Shown here piece by piece: positions 19,387 through 27,528 of a stretch of 64,000 nt of DNA. The notes below the pieces were generated by a model that saw nothing but the letters and a program-made list of their open reading frames with translations, did no database searches and had not been told where the DNA came from. The first letter of the stretch is position 1; every line of letters starts with the position of its first letter. The translations under genes were made by a program, and so were the position numbers. The stretch is from Rhodanobacter sp. FW104-R8 (GTDB lineage Bacteria > Pseudomonadota > Gammaproteobacteria > Xanthomonadales > Rhodanobacteraceae). Where the stretch lies: positions 1 to 64,000 of the forward strand of contig NZ_LVJR01000014.1 of assembly GCF_001617365.1 (NCBI RefSeq), in the 5' to 3' direction.

Positions 19387-22300
19387 ATGTCATCCCCGCT
19401 CGCCGATTTCCATCCTGCCGTCGCCGCGTGGTTCCGCGGCGCCTTCGCCGCGCCCACCGCGGCGCAGGCGGCGGCGTGGCCGTCGATCCGCGCCGGCCAG
19501 CACACCCTGGTCGCCGCGCCGACCGGCTCGGGCAAGACGCTCACCGCCTTCCTCGCCGCGATCGACGCGCTGGTGCGCGAGGGCGTGGCGCATGGCGGCG
19601 TGCTGGCCGACGCCACCACGGTGGTCTACGTGTCGCCGCTGAAGGCCTTGTCGAACGACATCCACGTCAACCTGGAAGCGCCGCTGGAAGGCATCCGCGC
19701 CGAGCTGGAACAACTCGGCCTGCCCGACGTGGCGATCCGCACCGCGGTGCGCACCGGCGACACCCCGCAGGCGGAACGCAACCTGCTGCGCAAGCTGCCG
19801 CCGCACATCCTGGTGACCACGCCCGAATCGCTGTACGTGCTGCTGGGCTCGGCCTCCGGCCGCGCCATGTTGTCCGGCGTGCGCACGGTGATCGTCGACG
19901 AGATCCACGCCATCGCCGGCAGCAAGCGCGGCGCGCACCTGGCGCTGTCGCTGGAGCGGCTGGAGTCGCTGTGCCGGCGGCGCTTGCTGCGGATCGGCTT
20001 GTCGGCGACACAGAAGCCGATCGAGATGGTGGCTGATTTTCTCGTCGGCACCGGCGAGCACCCCGCTCTTGCCCCTCCCCCTGCCGGCAGGGGGAGGTTG
20101 GGAGGGGGTAAAGCTTTTGATCTTCTTGAAGCAAAGAGCACCCCTCCCCAACCCTCCCCTGCGAGCAGGGGAGGGAGCACAGCAACCATCATCGACGTGG
20201 GCCACAGCCGTCCGCGCGACCTCGCCATCGAAGTGCCGCCGGTGCCGCTGGAAGCGGTGATGTCGAACGATGGCTGGGCGCTGGTCTACGACCGCCTCGC
20301 CCAGCTGGTGCGCGCGCACCGCACCACCCTGGTCTTCGTCAACACGCGGCGCATGGCCGAGCGTGCGGCGCGGCACTTGTCCGAACGGCTGGGCAAGGAA
20401 CACGTGGCGGCGCATCACGGCAGCCTGGCCAAGGAGCTGCGGCTGGACGCCGAGCAGCGGCTCAAGCGCGGCGAACTGCAGGTGCTGGTGGCCACCGCCT
20501 CGCTGGAGCTGGGCATCGACATCGGCGAGGTCGACCTGGTCTGCCAGCTCGGCTCGCCGCGCTCGATCGCCGCCTTCCTGCAGCGCGCCGGCCGCTCCGG
20601 CCACAGCATCGACGGCACGCCGAAGGCGCGGCTGTTCCCGGCTACCCGCGACGACCTGATCGAATGCACCGCCCTGCTCGACTGCGTGCGCCGCGGCGAG
20701 CTGGACGCGCTGGTGATGCCGCCGCAACCGCTCGACGTGCTGGCGCAGCAGATCGTCGCCGAAGTCGCCTGCGCCGAATGGGGCGAGGACGCGCTGTACG
20801 CGCTGGTGCGCCGCGCGCATCCGTACCGCGATCTCGCACGCGGCGAGTTCGACGCGGTGGTGCGCATGCTGGCCGAGGGCTTCACCACCCGCCAGGGGCC
20901 GCGCGCGGCGTATATCCACCGCGACGCGGTGAACCGGCAGCTGCGCCCGCGGCGCAGCGCGCGGCTCACCGCACTGACCTCCGGCGGCACCATTCCCGAC
21001 ACCGCCGACTACAAGGTGGTGCTGGAACCGCAGGCGATCATCGTGGGCACGGTGAACGAGGATTTCGCGGTCGAGAGCATGGCCGGCGACATCTTCCAGC
21101 TCGGCAACGCCAGCTACCGCATCCAGCGCGTCGAGCGCGACCGGCTGCGGGTGGAGGATGCGCACGGCGCGCCGCCGAGCATCCCGTTCTGGCTGGGCGA
21201 GGCGCCGGGGCGCAGCGACGAGCTGTCGCTCGGCGTGTCGCGTCTGCGCGAGGAAATTTCCGCACAGCTGGATGTCGGCGGCGTGCCCGCAGCGATGGCC
21301 TGGCTGTGCGAGCAGCTCGGCCTGGACGAAGCCGCCGCGCAGCAGCTGGTCGACTACCTCGCCCGCGCGCAGGCCGCGCTCGGCGTGCTGCCCAGCCAGC
21401 GCACGCTGGTGCTGGAGCGCTTCTTCGACGAATCCGGCGGCACCCAGCTGGTGATCCACACGCCGTGGGGCAGCCGCATCAACCGCGCCTGGGGGCTGGC
21501 GCTGCGCAAGCGCTTCTGCCGCCAGTTCAACTTCGAACTGCAGGCGGCGGCCACCGAGGACGCGATCGTGCTTTCGCTGTCCACCAGCCACAGCTTCCCG
21601 CTGGAGGAAGTGGCGCACTACCTGCACTCGAACACCGCCGAGCACGTGCTGATCCAGGCCCTGCTCGATGCGCCGCTGTTCCCCGCGCGCTGGCGCTGGA
21701 ATGCGGTGACCGCGCTGGCGCTGCCGCGCTTCACCGGCGGCAAGAAGACCCCGCCGCCGCTGCAGCGGATGAAGAGCGAGGACCTGCTCGCCGCGGTGTT
21801 TCCCGACCAGGTCGCCTGCCTGGAAAACATCGTGGGCGAGCGCGAGGTGCCCGATCACCCGCTGGTCAACCAGACCCTGCACGACTGCCTGCGCGAGGCG
21901 ATGGACGTGGACGGCCTGCTGGCCATCCTGCGCCGGCTCGAAGCCGGCGACATCGCCATCGTGGCGCGCGACCTCACCGCACCCAGCCCGCTCGCCGCCG
22001 AGGTGCTGAACGCCGCGCCTTACGCCTTCCTCGACGACGCGCCGCTGGAGGAGCGCCGCACCCAGGCCGTGCAGACGCGCCGCTGGAACAGCGCCGACGG
22101 CGCCGACGACCTCGGCCGGCTCGATCCCGACGCGATCGCCGGCGTGCGCGAGGAAGCGTGGCCGCGCGTACGCGACGCCGACGAGATGCACGAGGCGCTG
22201 ACCCTGCTGGGCTGCGTCACGGCCGATGAAGTCGCCGCCAACCCCGGCTGGAACGAGTGGCTGCGCGCACTGGCGCGGGCCGCGCGCGCCACCTTGCTCA

Positions 22301-23877
22301 CGGTAGGAGCGCACCCTGTGCGCGATGGCTCTTCGTCACCCGACGAAAGAGCATCGCGCACAGGGTGCGCTCCTACCGCGATCTGGACGTCGGCCGAGCA
22401 GTTGCCGCTGTGGCAGGCGCTGCATCCCGACGCCGCCATGCAGCCGCCGATCGATGCGCCGGCCGAGTACGCCGCGCAGTCGTGGACGCGCGAGGACGCG
22501 CTGCTGGAACTGGTGCGCCATCGCCTCGGTGGACTCGGTCCGGTCACCGTGGATGAACTGGCGCAACCCATCAACGTCGACGCCGGCGAAGCGGAGCAGG
22601 CACTGCTGCGGCTGCAATCCGAGGGCTACGTGATGCAGGGCCGCTTCACGGCCAATGCCGCCGACACCGAATGGTGCGAGCGCCACCTGCTGGCACGCAT
22701 CCACCGCTACACCATCGGCCGGCTGCGCCGCGAGATCGAGCCGGTGAGCCGGCGTGCGCTGATGCGCTTCCTGTTCGACTGGCAGCACGTGTCGGCAGCC
22801 ACCAGGCTGAGCGGGCCGGACGCGCTGGCCGCCACGCTGGCGCAGCTGGAAGGCTACGAGGCCGCGGCCGGCGCGTGGGAGACCGAGCTGCTGCCGGCGC
22901 GCATCGATGACTACTCGATCCACTGGCTGGACGAGTTGTGCCGCGCCGGCCGGATCGGCTGGGCCCGCCTGCGTACGGGCAGCGGTGGCGGCGGCGGTCC
23001 GGTGCGCAGCACGCCGATCGTGCTGTTGCCGCGACGCGAAATGGCCGTCTGGACGTCCGCCGCCGGCGAGCCGCAGGAGGCCCTGTTGTCGTCGCGCGCA
23101 CAAGCCGTCGCCGATGCACTGCAGGAACATGGCGCGCTGTTCTTCGACGAACTGCTCGACCTCGCCCACCTGCTGCGCACCGAACTGGAGGACGCGCTGG
23201 GCGAACTGGTCGCCGTCGGACGGATCAGCGCCGACAGCTTCGCCGGCCTGCGCGCCCTGCTGCTGCCGGCGGCGAAGCGCGACGGCGGCCGGCATCGCCG
23301 GCTGCGCCGGCACCAGCTCAGCGGCATCGAGGATGCAGGGCGCTGGGCACTGGCGCGCACGGCGGCAACGGGTAACGGCAAGGCCGAACCCGACGCCATC
23401 GAACACATCGCGCGCACCCTACTGCGCCGCTACGGCGTGGTGTTCTGGAAACTGCTGGAGCGCGAGGCGCCGTGGCTGCCACCATGGCGCGAACTGCTGC
23501 GCGTGTACCACCGGCTGGAGGCGCGCGGCGAGATCCGCGGCGGGCGCTTCGTCGAAGGCCTGGTCGGCGAGCAGTTCGCGCTGCCCGAGGCGATCGCGCC
23601 GCTGCGCGCGGTGCGCTCGCGCGCGGACGACGGCGAGCTGGTCTGCCTCAGCGGCTGCGACCCACTGAACCTGGTCGGCACCGTGCTGGCCGGCGACAAA
23701 GTGCCGGCGCTGGCCGGCACGCGTGTGCTGTATCGCGATGGCGCGCCGATCGCCGCGCTGGTCGGCGGCAAGCCCGCCGCACTGATCGAGTTGTCGGCTG
23801 CCGACACCCAGCTGGCGAAGCACGCCTTGCTGCGCTACCCGCCGTCGCTGCCGGAAACCCGGGCCGCCGCACACTGA
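19387..23877 (+). CDS. lhr: ATP-dependent helicase Lhr (large helicase-related protein)
   Basis: A 1,496-residue superfamily 2 DNA helicase, similar in length to E. coli Lhr (about 1,540), involved in DNA repair. Visible motifs are Walker [10 protein letters not shown] (43-51), DEIH in [11 protein letters not shown] (about 170), motif [13 protein letters not shown], the RecA2 segment [18 protein letters not shown] and motif [12 protein letters not shown]. These are followed by the long Lhr winged-helix, DUF4145-like and C-terminal regions. The ATG at 19387 follows a GGGAG Shine-Dalgarno. Two segments do not belong to the family: about residues 223-264 ([16 protein letters not shown] onwards) and about 972-997 ([17 protein letters not shown]). 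Both coincide with palindromic repeat elements, yet the frame stays open through both. The gene is divergent from GH3 and is followed after 4 bp by a small membrane-protein gene. Confidence 0.95.
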   Translation: MSSPLADFHPAVAAWFRGAFAAPTAAQAAAWPSIRAGQHTLVAAPTGSGKTLTAFLAAIDALVREGVAHGGVLADATTVVYVSPLKALSNDIHVNLEAPLEGIRAELEQLGLPDVAIRTAVRTGDTPQAERNLLRKLPPHILVTTPESLYVLLGSASGRAMLSGVRTVIVDEIHAIAGSKRGAHLALSLERLESLCRRRLLRIGLSATQKPIEMVADFLVGTGEHPALAPPPAGRGRLGGGKAFDLLEAKSTPPQPSPASRGGSTATIIDVGHSRPRDLAIEVPPVPLEAVMSNDGWALVYDRLAQLVRAHRTTLVFVNTRRMAERAARHLSERLGKEHVAAHHGSLAKELRLDAEQRLKRGELQVLVATASLELGIDIGEVDLVCQLGSPRSIAAFLQRAGRSGHSIDGTPKARLFPATRDDLIECTALLDCVRRGELDALVMPPQPLDVLAQQIVAEVACAEWGEDALYALVRRAHPYRDLARGEFDAVVRMLAEGFTTRQGPRAAYIHRDAVNRQLRPRRSARLTALTSGGTIPDTADYKVVLEPQAIIVGTVNEDFAVESMAGDIFQLGNASYRIQRVERDRLRVEDAHGAPPSIPFWLGEAPGRSDELSLGVSRLREEISAQLDVGGVPAAMAWLCEQLGLDEAAAQQLVDYLARAQAALGVLPSQRTLVLERFFDESGGTQLVIHTPWGSRINRAWGLALRKRFCRQFNFELQAAATEDAIVLSLSTSHSFPLEEVAHYLHSNTAEHVLIQALLDAPLFPARWRWNAVTALALPRFTGGKKTPPPLQRMKSEDLLAAVFPDQVACLENIVGEREVPDHPLVNQTLHDCLREAMDVDGLLAILRRLEAGDIAIVARDLTAPSPLAAEVLNAAPYAFLDDAPLEERRTQAVQTRRWNSADGADDLGRLDPDAIAGVREEAWPRVRDADEMHEALTLLGCVTADEVAANPGWNEWLRALARAARATLLTVGAHPVRDGSSSPDERASRTGCAPTAIWTSAEQLPLWQALHPDAAMQPPIDAPAEYAAQSWTREDALLELVRHRLGGLGPVTVDELAQPINVDAGEAEQALLRLQSEGYVMQGRFTANAADTEWCERHLLARIHRYTIGRLRREIEPVSRRALMRFLFDWQHVSAATRLSGPDALAATLAQLEGYEAAAGAWETELLPARIDDYSIHWLDELCRAGRIGWARLRTGSGGGGGPVRSTPIVLLPRREMAVWTSAAGEPQEALLSSRAQAVADALQEHGALFFDELLDLAHLLRTELEDALGELVAVGRISADSFAGLRALLLPAAKRDGGRHRRLRRHQLSGIEDAGRWALARTAATGNGKAEPDAIEHIARTLLRRYGVVFWKLLEREAPWLPPWRELLRVYHRLEARGEIRGGRFVEGLVGEQFALPEAIAPLRAVRSRADDGELVCLSGCDPLNLVGTVLAGDKVPALAGTRVLYRDGAPIAALVGGKPAALIELSAADTQLAKHALLRYPPSLPETRAAAH
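20072..20177 (+). repeat. Two-hairpin repeat element, in-frame copy inside lhr
   Basis: Two GC-rich hairpins (CTCCCCCTGC/GCAGGGGGAGG and CCCTCCCCTGC/GCAGGGGAGGG) flank a spacer with GGGAGGGGGTAAAGC and CACCCCTCCCCAACC. A clearly related copy, in the opposite orientation, lies between emrA and emrB (42725-42838). Here it is translated as an extra loop of about 40 residues between helicase motif III and the RecA2 domain. Confidence 0.85.
22303..22376 (+). repeat. GTAGGAGCGCACC palindrome, in-frame copy inside lhr
   Basis: A 74-bp element bounded by GTAGGAGCGCACCCTGTGCG and its reverse complement, with a loop of about 23 bases. The same arms, extended to a perfect 27-bp stem, occur at 62539-62611 between nagA and the deaminase gene. 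In lhr it encodes about 25 residues in a linker region ([16 protein letters not shown]) without breaking the frame. Confidence 0.9.
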
Positions 23878-23881
23878 CGCC

Positions 23882-24040
23882 ATGGGCTGCCTGCCGATCC
23901 TGCTGCTGTTCCCGCTGGGCTTCGGCATCGGCTACCTGATCGATGGAGAAATCGGCGGCCTGTGGGGTGCAGGCATCGGCTTCGTGCTGGGGCTGCTGTC
24001 GATGGCGCTGTTCATCCTGGCACTGCGCCGGCGCCACTAG
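23882..24040 (+). CDS. Small membrane protein of unknown function
   Basis: A 52-residue protein with two hydrophobic segments (about residues 3-21 and 28-47) and a basic C-terminus (RRRH). It starts with the ATG four bases after the lhr stop, so it is probably co-transcribed with lhr. Its TAG overlaps the stop codon of the convergent acyltransferase gene in the shared CTAG. I do not recognise the family. The clean two-helix pattern, close packing and full use of the gap argue that it is real. Confidence 0.6.
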   Translation: MGCLPILLLFPLGFGIGYLIDGEIGGLWGAGIGFVLGLLSMALFILALRRRH

Positions 24041-25101
24041 AGCTTGAGGTGGATGCCGCGCCAGTCCATCGCCCGCACGATCAGCCACCACAGCGCCACG
24101 AACGCCGCGGCGAATGCCAGCGACGGCAGGTATGGGCCGAACCGCGGCGTCATCCAGCCGGCGAACAGGTGCCGGTAGATCGGCGGCTGCCAGCCCAGCG
24201 CGGGCAGCAGGATCTGCATCAGTTCGGAACCGGCGTAGGCGGCGATCGCGTTGATGCCGAAGCGGCGTCCCCATGCCGGCCAGCCGCGCCGGTCGATCAG
24301 TGCGTGGAACGCCAGCAGCGCCAGCGTGGCCCAGCCCGTGGTCCACAGCACGAACGAGGGCGTCCACAGGTTCTTGTTGAACGGCAGCCACGGTGACCAC
24401 GACGCGCCGAGCAGCAACGCCAGCAGGCCCGCGAGCAACAGGCGCCGCGTCTGCCCGGCACGCAGCCAGCAGCCGGCGCACAGGCCAAGCAGGCTGCTGG
24501 CGATCGCGCCCAGCGTGCTGAGCAGGCCTTCCGGATCGTGCACCTGCCCCGTGATCGCGTTGCGTTCCCATGCGTAGTGGCCGAACACCGCGCCATCGAC
24601 GCGATCGGCGATGTTGATCCATTTCTCCAGCGTGCCACCGGAAAGCAGGATGACGGTATAGCCCACGAGCAGTGCCACGATGGCGACCCACCACACACGG
24701 CGCGGCGCGTAGATCGCCAACATCGCCACCGCGGCGAAACACGCGCCGATGCGTTGCAGCACGCCGGGCCAGCGCATGTCGCTCCCCGGCAGCCACCACG
24801 CCGCCAGCGCGTTGATCAGCACGCCCAATGCGAGAATGCGCAGCGCGCGCCACAGCGCCGCATTGCGCAGCGCGGACGGTGCCACGCCCTGCTCCAGCCG
24901 CGGAAGAATCGCCAGCGCCACCGACACGCCGAGCACGAACAGGAAGAATGGAAAGACCAGGTCGGTCGGCGTGCAGCCGTTCCACGACGCGTGCTCCAGC
25001 GGCCAGTAGACGTGGCTCCAGTCGCCGGGATCGTTGACCAGCAGCATCGCCGCCACGGTGCAGCCGCGCAGGGCGTCGAGCGAGGCGAGGCGCCCGTTCA
25101 T
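24037..25101 (-). CDS. nagX: NagX-like inner-membrane acyltransferase-family protein (DUF5009 / HGSNAT-like)
   Basis: A 354-residue polytopic protein, with about nine or ten hydrophobic segments, of the family related to heparan-alpha-glucosaminide N-acetyltransferase. The N-terminus RLASLDALRGCTVAAMLLVNDPG and the WNGCTPTDLVFPFFLFVLGV segment are diagnostic; the family's conserved Asp and Pro in P-T-D-L-V-F-P are present. In chitin/GlcNAc regulons of Xanthomonas and Shewanella-type bacteria this protein is called NagX and is proposed to help GlcNAc or chitobiose handling at the inner membrane. Its ATG overlaps the stop of the GH20 hexosaminidase (ATGA), so the two are coupled, which strongly supports the role. 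Confidence 0.8.
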   Translation of the reverse strand: MNGRLASLDALRGCTVAAMLLVNDPGDWSHVYWPLEHASWNGCTPTDLVFPFFLFVLGVSVALAILPRLEQGVAPSALRNAALWRALRILALGVLINALAAWWLPGSDMRWPGVLQRIGACFAAVAMLAIYAPRRVWWVAIVALLVGYTVILLSGGTLEKWINIADRVDGAVFGHYAWERNAITGQVHDPEGLLSTLGAIASSLLGLCAGCWLRAGQTRRLLLAGLLALLLGASWSPWLPFNKNLWTPSFVLWTTGWATLALLAFHALIDRRGWPAWGRRFGINAIAAYAGSELMQILLPALGWQPPIYRHLFAGWMTPRFGPYLPSLAFAAAFVALWWLIVRAMDWRGIHLKL

Positions 25102-27407
25102 GGCGCAGGCACCAGCGCCACCCGAGCCAGCGCGTACAGCGGCCCGTCGGTGGGCGCGGTGTAGACCAGGCACAGCACGCGCTCGCCCTGCTGCGCCGGC
25201 AGCGCGGCCTCCAGCGTGAAGTGGCGCGCGCTGCGGGCGGGATCGGGCAATGGCAGGCTGGCCAGTACCGGCCCGTCACACTGGTCGGCATGCACCACCA
25301 GTTCGCCGAACGGCGTGGCGTGCGGGCGTGACACCACCAGCCGCGCCTCGTGCGCCAGCGCGTAATTGCGCGGCAGGCGCACCGCATCGACACGGATCGC
25401 GGCGACCTCGTCCATCCGCGTGGCGGGGAACAGCTGGCAGCTGTCGAACACGTTAACCGCGTACACCGGCCCAGTGCTGGCGGCGTCGGGCAGCGGCTGC
25501 AGGCGCAAGCGGAAGTCGCTACCGGGACAGTTCGCCAGCAGGCTGCCGGGCAGGCTGAGCAGGCTGGCGCGATCGAGCGCGCGCGCGCGCGGGGCGGCCA
25601 GCGCACTGCCGTCTGCGGCGAAACTGGCGGCCCGCACGGTGACGGGCAGCTTCAGCACGAGCGGCGCGCCGTAGCGCGGCGAGGCCGCCGTGGGTGTGCT
25701 GCCATCCAGCGTGTAACGGATCGCGCCGAAGCCGGCCTGGTTGGCCAGCGTCACCGTGGCGCGGCCGGTGGCCAGCGCCACATTGCGATCCGTGGCGATC
25801 TCCACGGCGAAGGCGCTGTCGGCCACGTCGACGTGTTGCGCGCGGTAGCGCCCGAGCTGCGCCGGCAGGCGGGCGAGGAAGCCCGGCCAGTTGTTCGTGA
25901 CGGCAGGCGACCAGGCCACTTCACTGAGCGCGTCCAGCCGCGGGAAGGCGGCGTGTTCCACGTGGGCAAACGTGGGCATGTGCTCGGTCCACAGGTTGGC
26001 CTGCACGCCCAGCACGTGCTTCGCCTGCGCCGCGTCCAGCACGGCGGGCACGGTCGGAAAGCCGTACACGTCCTTCAGTGACTCCACGCCGAGGCGGCCG
26101 GCGTAGTCGTCGGCCAGCGCGCCCTGCACGTGGTCGAAGTACAGGACCGGCGCGGGCGACAGCACCACGTCGTGGCCCAACAGCGCCGCCTTGATCGCGC
26201 CGTCGAGGCCGCGCCACGACATCACCGTGGCGTCGGCCGGCAGGTGGTCGCTGTCGAGGATCTCGTCCCAGCCGATCAGCTTGCGGCCGTGCCGGTCGAG
26301 GTACTGGCCGATGCGGTCGATGAACCAGCCCTGCAGCGCGTTTTCGTCCTTCAGCCCGAGCGCATGCAGCTTCGCCTGCACCGCGGGCGAGGCCTGCCAC
26401 TGGTCCTTGATCGCCTCGTCGCCGCCGACGTGGATGTAGGTCGACGGGAACAGCGCCATCACCTCGTCGAGCACGTGCCCGATGAAGACGAAGGTGGCGT
26501 CGTCGACGTTGTACAGGTACGGGTTGATGCCCCAGTTCGCCGACACCGCCGGACGCTGGCCGGTGACGCCCAGCTGCGGATACGCGGCGACCGCCGCCTG
26601 GGCGTGGCCGGGCATGTCGATCTCCGGCACCACCGTGATGTGGCGCGCGCCAGCGTAGGCGACGATGCGGCGGATCTGCTCCTGGGTGTAGAAGCCGCCG
26701 TAGCGCTGCGGCTCGCCGTCATGCCCGGCATCCGGGGGCGTGCGCCACGCGCCGAGGCGGGTGAGCTCGGGGTAGCGCCTGATCTGGATGCGCCAGCCCT
26801 GGTCGTCGGTGAGGTGCCAGTGGAAGGTGTTGAGCTTGTGCTGGGCCATCTGGTCGAGCAGGCGCTCGATCTCTTCCTCCGTCTGGAAATGCCGCACGGA
26901 ATCCAGCATCAGCCCGCGCCAGGCGAAACGCGGCTGGTCGCGGATGTGCAGCGCGGGTATCCGCACCGCGCCGTGCTCCGCATCGGGGGTGAGCAGCTGC
27001 CACAAGGTCACCGCGCCGTAGAACAGGCCGGCGTCGTCGCGTGCGCTGATGCGGATGCCGTCGGGCGTGACGTCCAGCGCGTAGCCTTCGCGGTCCGCCA
27101 CCGGCGCGGCAGGGTCGAGCCGCAGCATGATCGCGTGCGCGGCGGCACCATCGCGCTGCAGCGGCAGGCGCAGGCCGCGCGTGCGCGCGACCAGGTCGGC
27201 GAGCCAGGCGCCGGTGCGCCGGGTCGGGGCGGTCTGGTCGCCGAGCACGACCGGCGTGCGCGCATCGACGGTGAAGGCGCCGGCGTCGGTCCGCAGCTGC
27301 GCCGGCAGCGGCAGCAGGGAGGGAACCGGCGGATCGGCGGCCCGGACGAGGCCGGCGAAGCCCAGTGCCAGGATCGCGCAGCCGAGCAGGATGAAACGGC
27401 GGGTCAT
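25098..27407 (-). CDS. Beta-N-acetylhexosaminidase (glycoside hydrolase family 20)
   Basis: An exported 769-residue enzyme releasing GlcNAc from chitooligosaccharides. It has a signal peptide (about residues 1-23), a GH20b-type N-terminal domain, and a TIM barrel starting at FAWRGLMLDSVRHF with HKLNTFHWHLTDDQGWR, PEIDMPGHAQ and the catalytic pair Asp330-Glu331 in IHVGGDEA. A C-terminal chitobiase-like beta domain (FGAIRYTLDGSTPTAASPRY) and a further beta-rich end follow. The start is the ATG at 27407, with GGAG about eight bases upstream. A terminator for the receptor gene lies just upstream, so this gene and nagX form their own unit. Together with the adjacent receptor it supplies GlcNAc to the cytoplasmic Nag enzymes. 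Confidence 0.92.
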   Translation of the reverse strand: MTRRFILLGCAILALGFAGLVRAADPPVPSLLPLPAQLRTDAGAFTVDARTPVVLGDQTAPTRRTGAWLADLVARTRGLRLPLQRDGAAAHAIMLRLDPAAPVADREGYALDVTPDGIRISARDDAGLFYGAVTLWQLLTPDAEHGAVRIPALHIRDQPRFAWRGLMLDSVRHFQTEEEIERLLDQMAQHKLNTFHWHLTDDQGWRIQIRRYPELTRLGAWRTPPDAGHDGEPQRYGGFYTQEQIRRIVAYAGARHITVVPEIDMPGHAQAAVAAYPQLGVTGQRPAVSANWGINPYLYNVDDATFVFIGHVLDEVMALFPSTYIHVGGDEAIKDQWQASPAVQAKLHALGLKDENALQGWFIDRIGQYLDRHGRKLIGWDEILDSDHLPADATVMSWRGLDGAIKAALLGHDVVLSPAPVLYFDHVQGALADDYAGRLGVESLKDVYGFPTVPAVLDAAQAKHVLGVQANLWTEHMPTFAHVEHAAFPRLDALSEVAWSPAVTNNWPGFLARLPAQLGRYRAQHVDVADSAFAVEIATDRNVALATGRATVTLANQAGFGAIRYTLDGSTPTAASPRYGAPLVLKLPVTVRAASFAADGSALAAPRARALDRASLLSLPGSLLANCPGSDFRLRLQPLPDAASTGPVYAVNVFDSCQLFPATRMDEVAAIRVDAVRLPRNYALAHEARLVVSRPHATPFGELVVHADQCDGPVLASLPLPDPARSARHFTLEAALPAQQGERVLCLVYTAPTDGPLYALARVALVPAP

Positions 27408-27443
27408 CGGCGGTCTCCGTCGCAGCAGGTGCGTCACGCTAGC

Positions 27444-27478
27444 AAAAAAACGGGCCCGGCAAGGTTTGTCCGGGCCCG
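27444..27478 (-). terminator. Rho-independent terminator after the GlcNAc-locus TonB receptor
   Basis: On the minus strand CGGGCCCGG pairs with CCGGGCCCG across a 10-base loop, and the hairpin is immediately followed by seven T residues before the GH20 start region. It is the textbook form and separates the receptor transcript from hexosaminidase-nagX. Confidence 0.85.
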
Positions 27479-27528
27479 GTTGGGGAGGATGCGGAGCCGT
27501 CCGTGGCCCGCTTCGCGGTGGAACAGGC

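Noticed and set aside
20041-20190. lhr being a pseudogene because of the inserted elements
   Set aside because: The frame is continuous through both elements and all helicase motifs are intact on either side.
19390-22314. A 974-codon minus-strand frame opposite lhr
   Set aside because: Same antisense signature; Lhr motifs on the plus strand are unambiguous.
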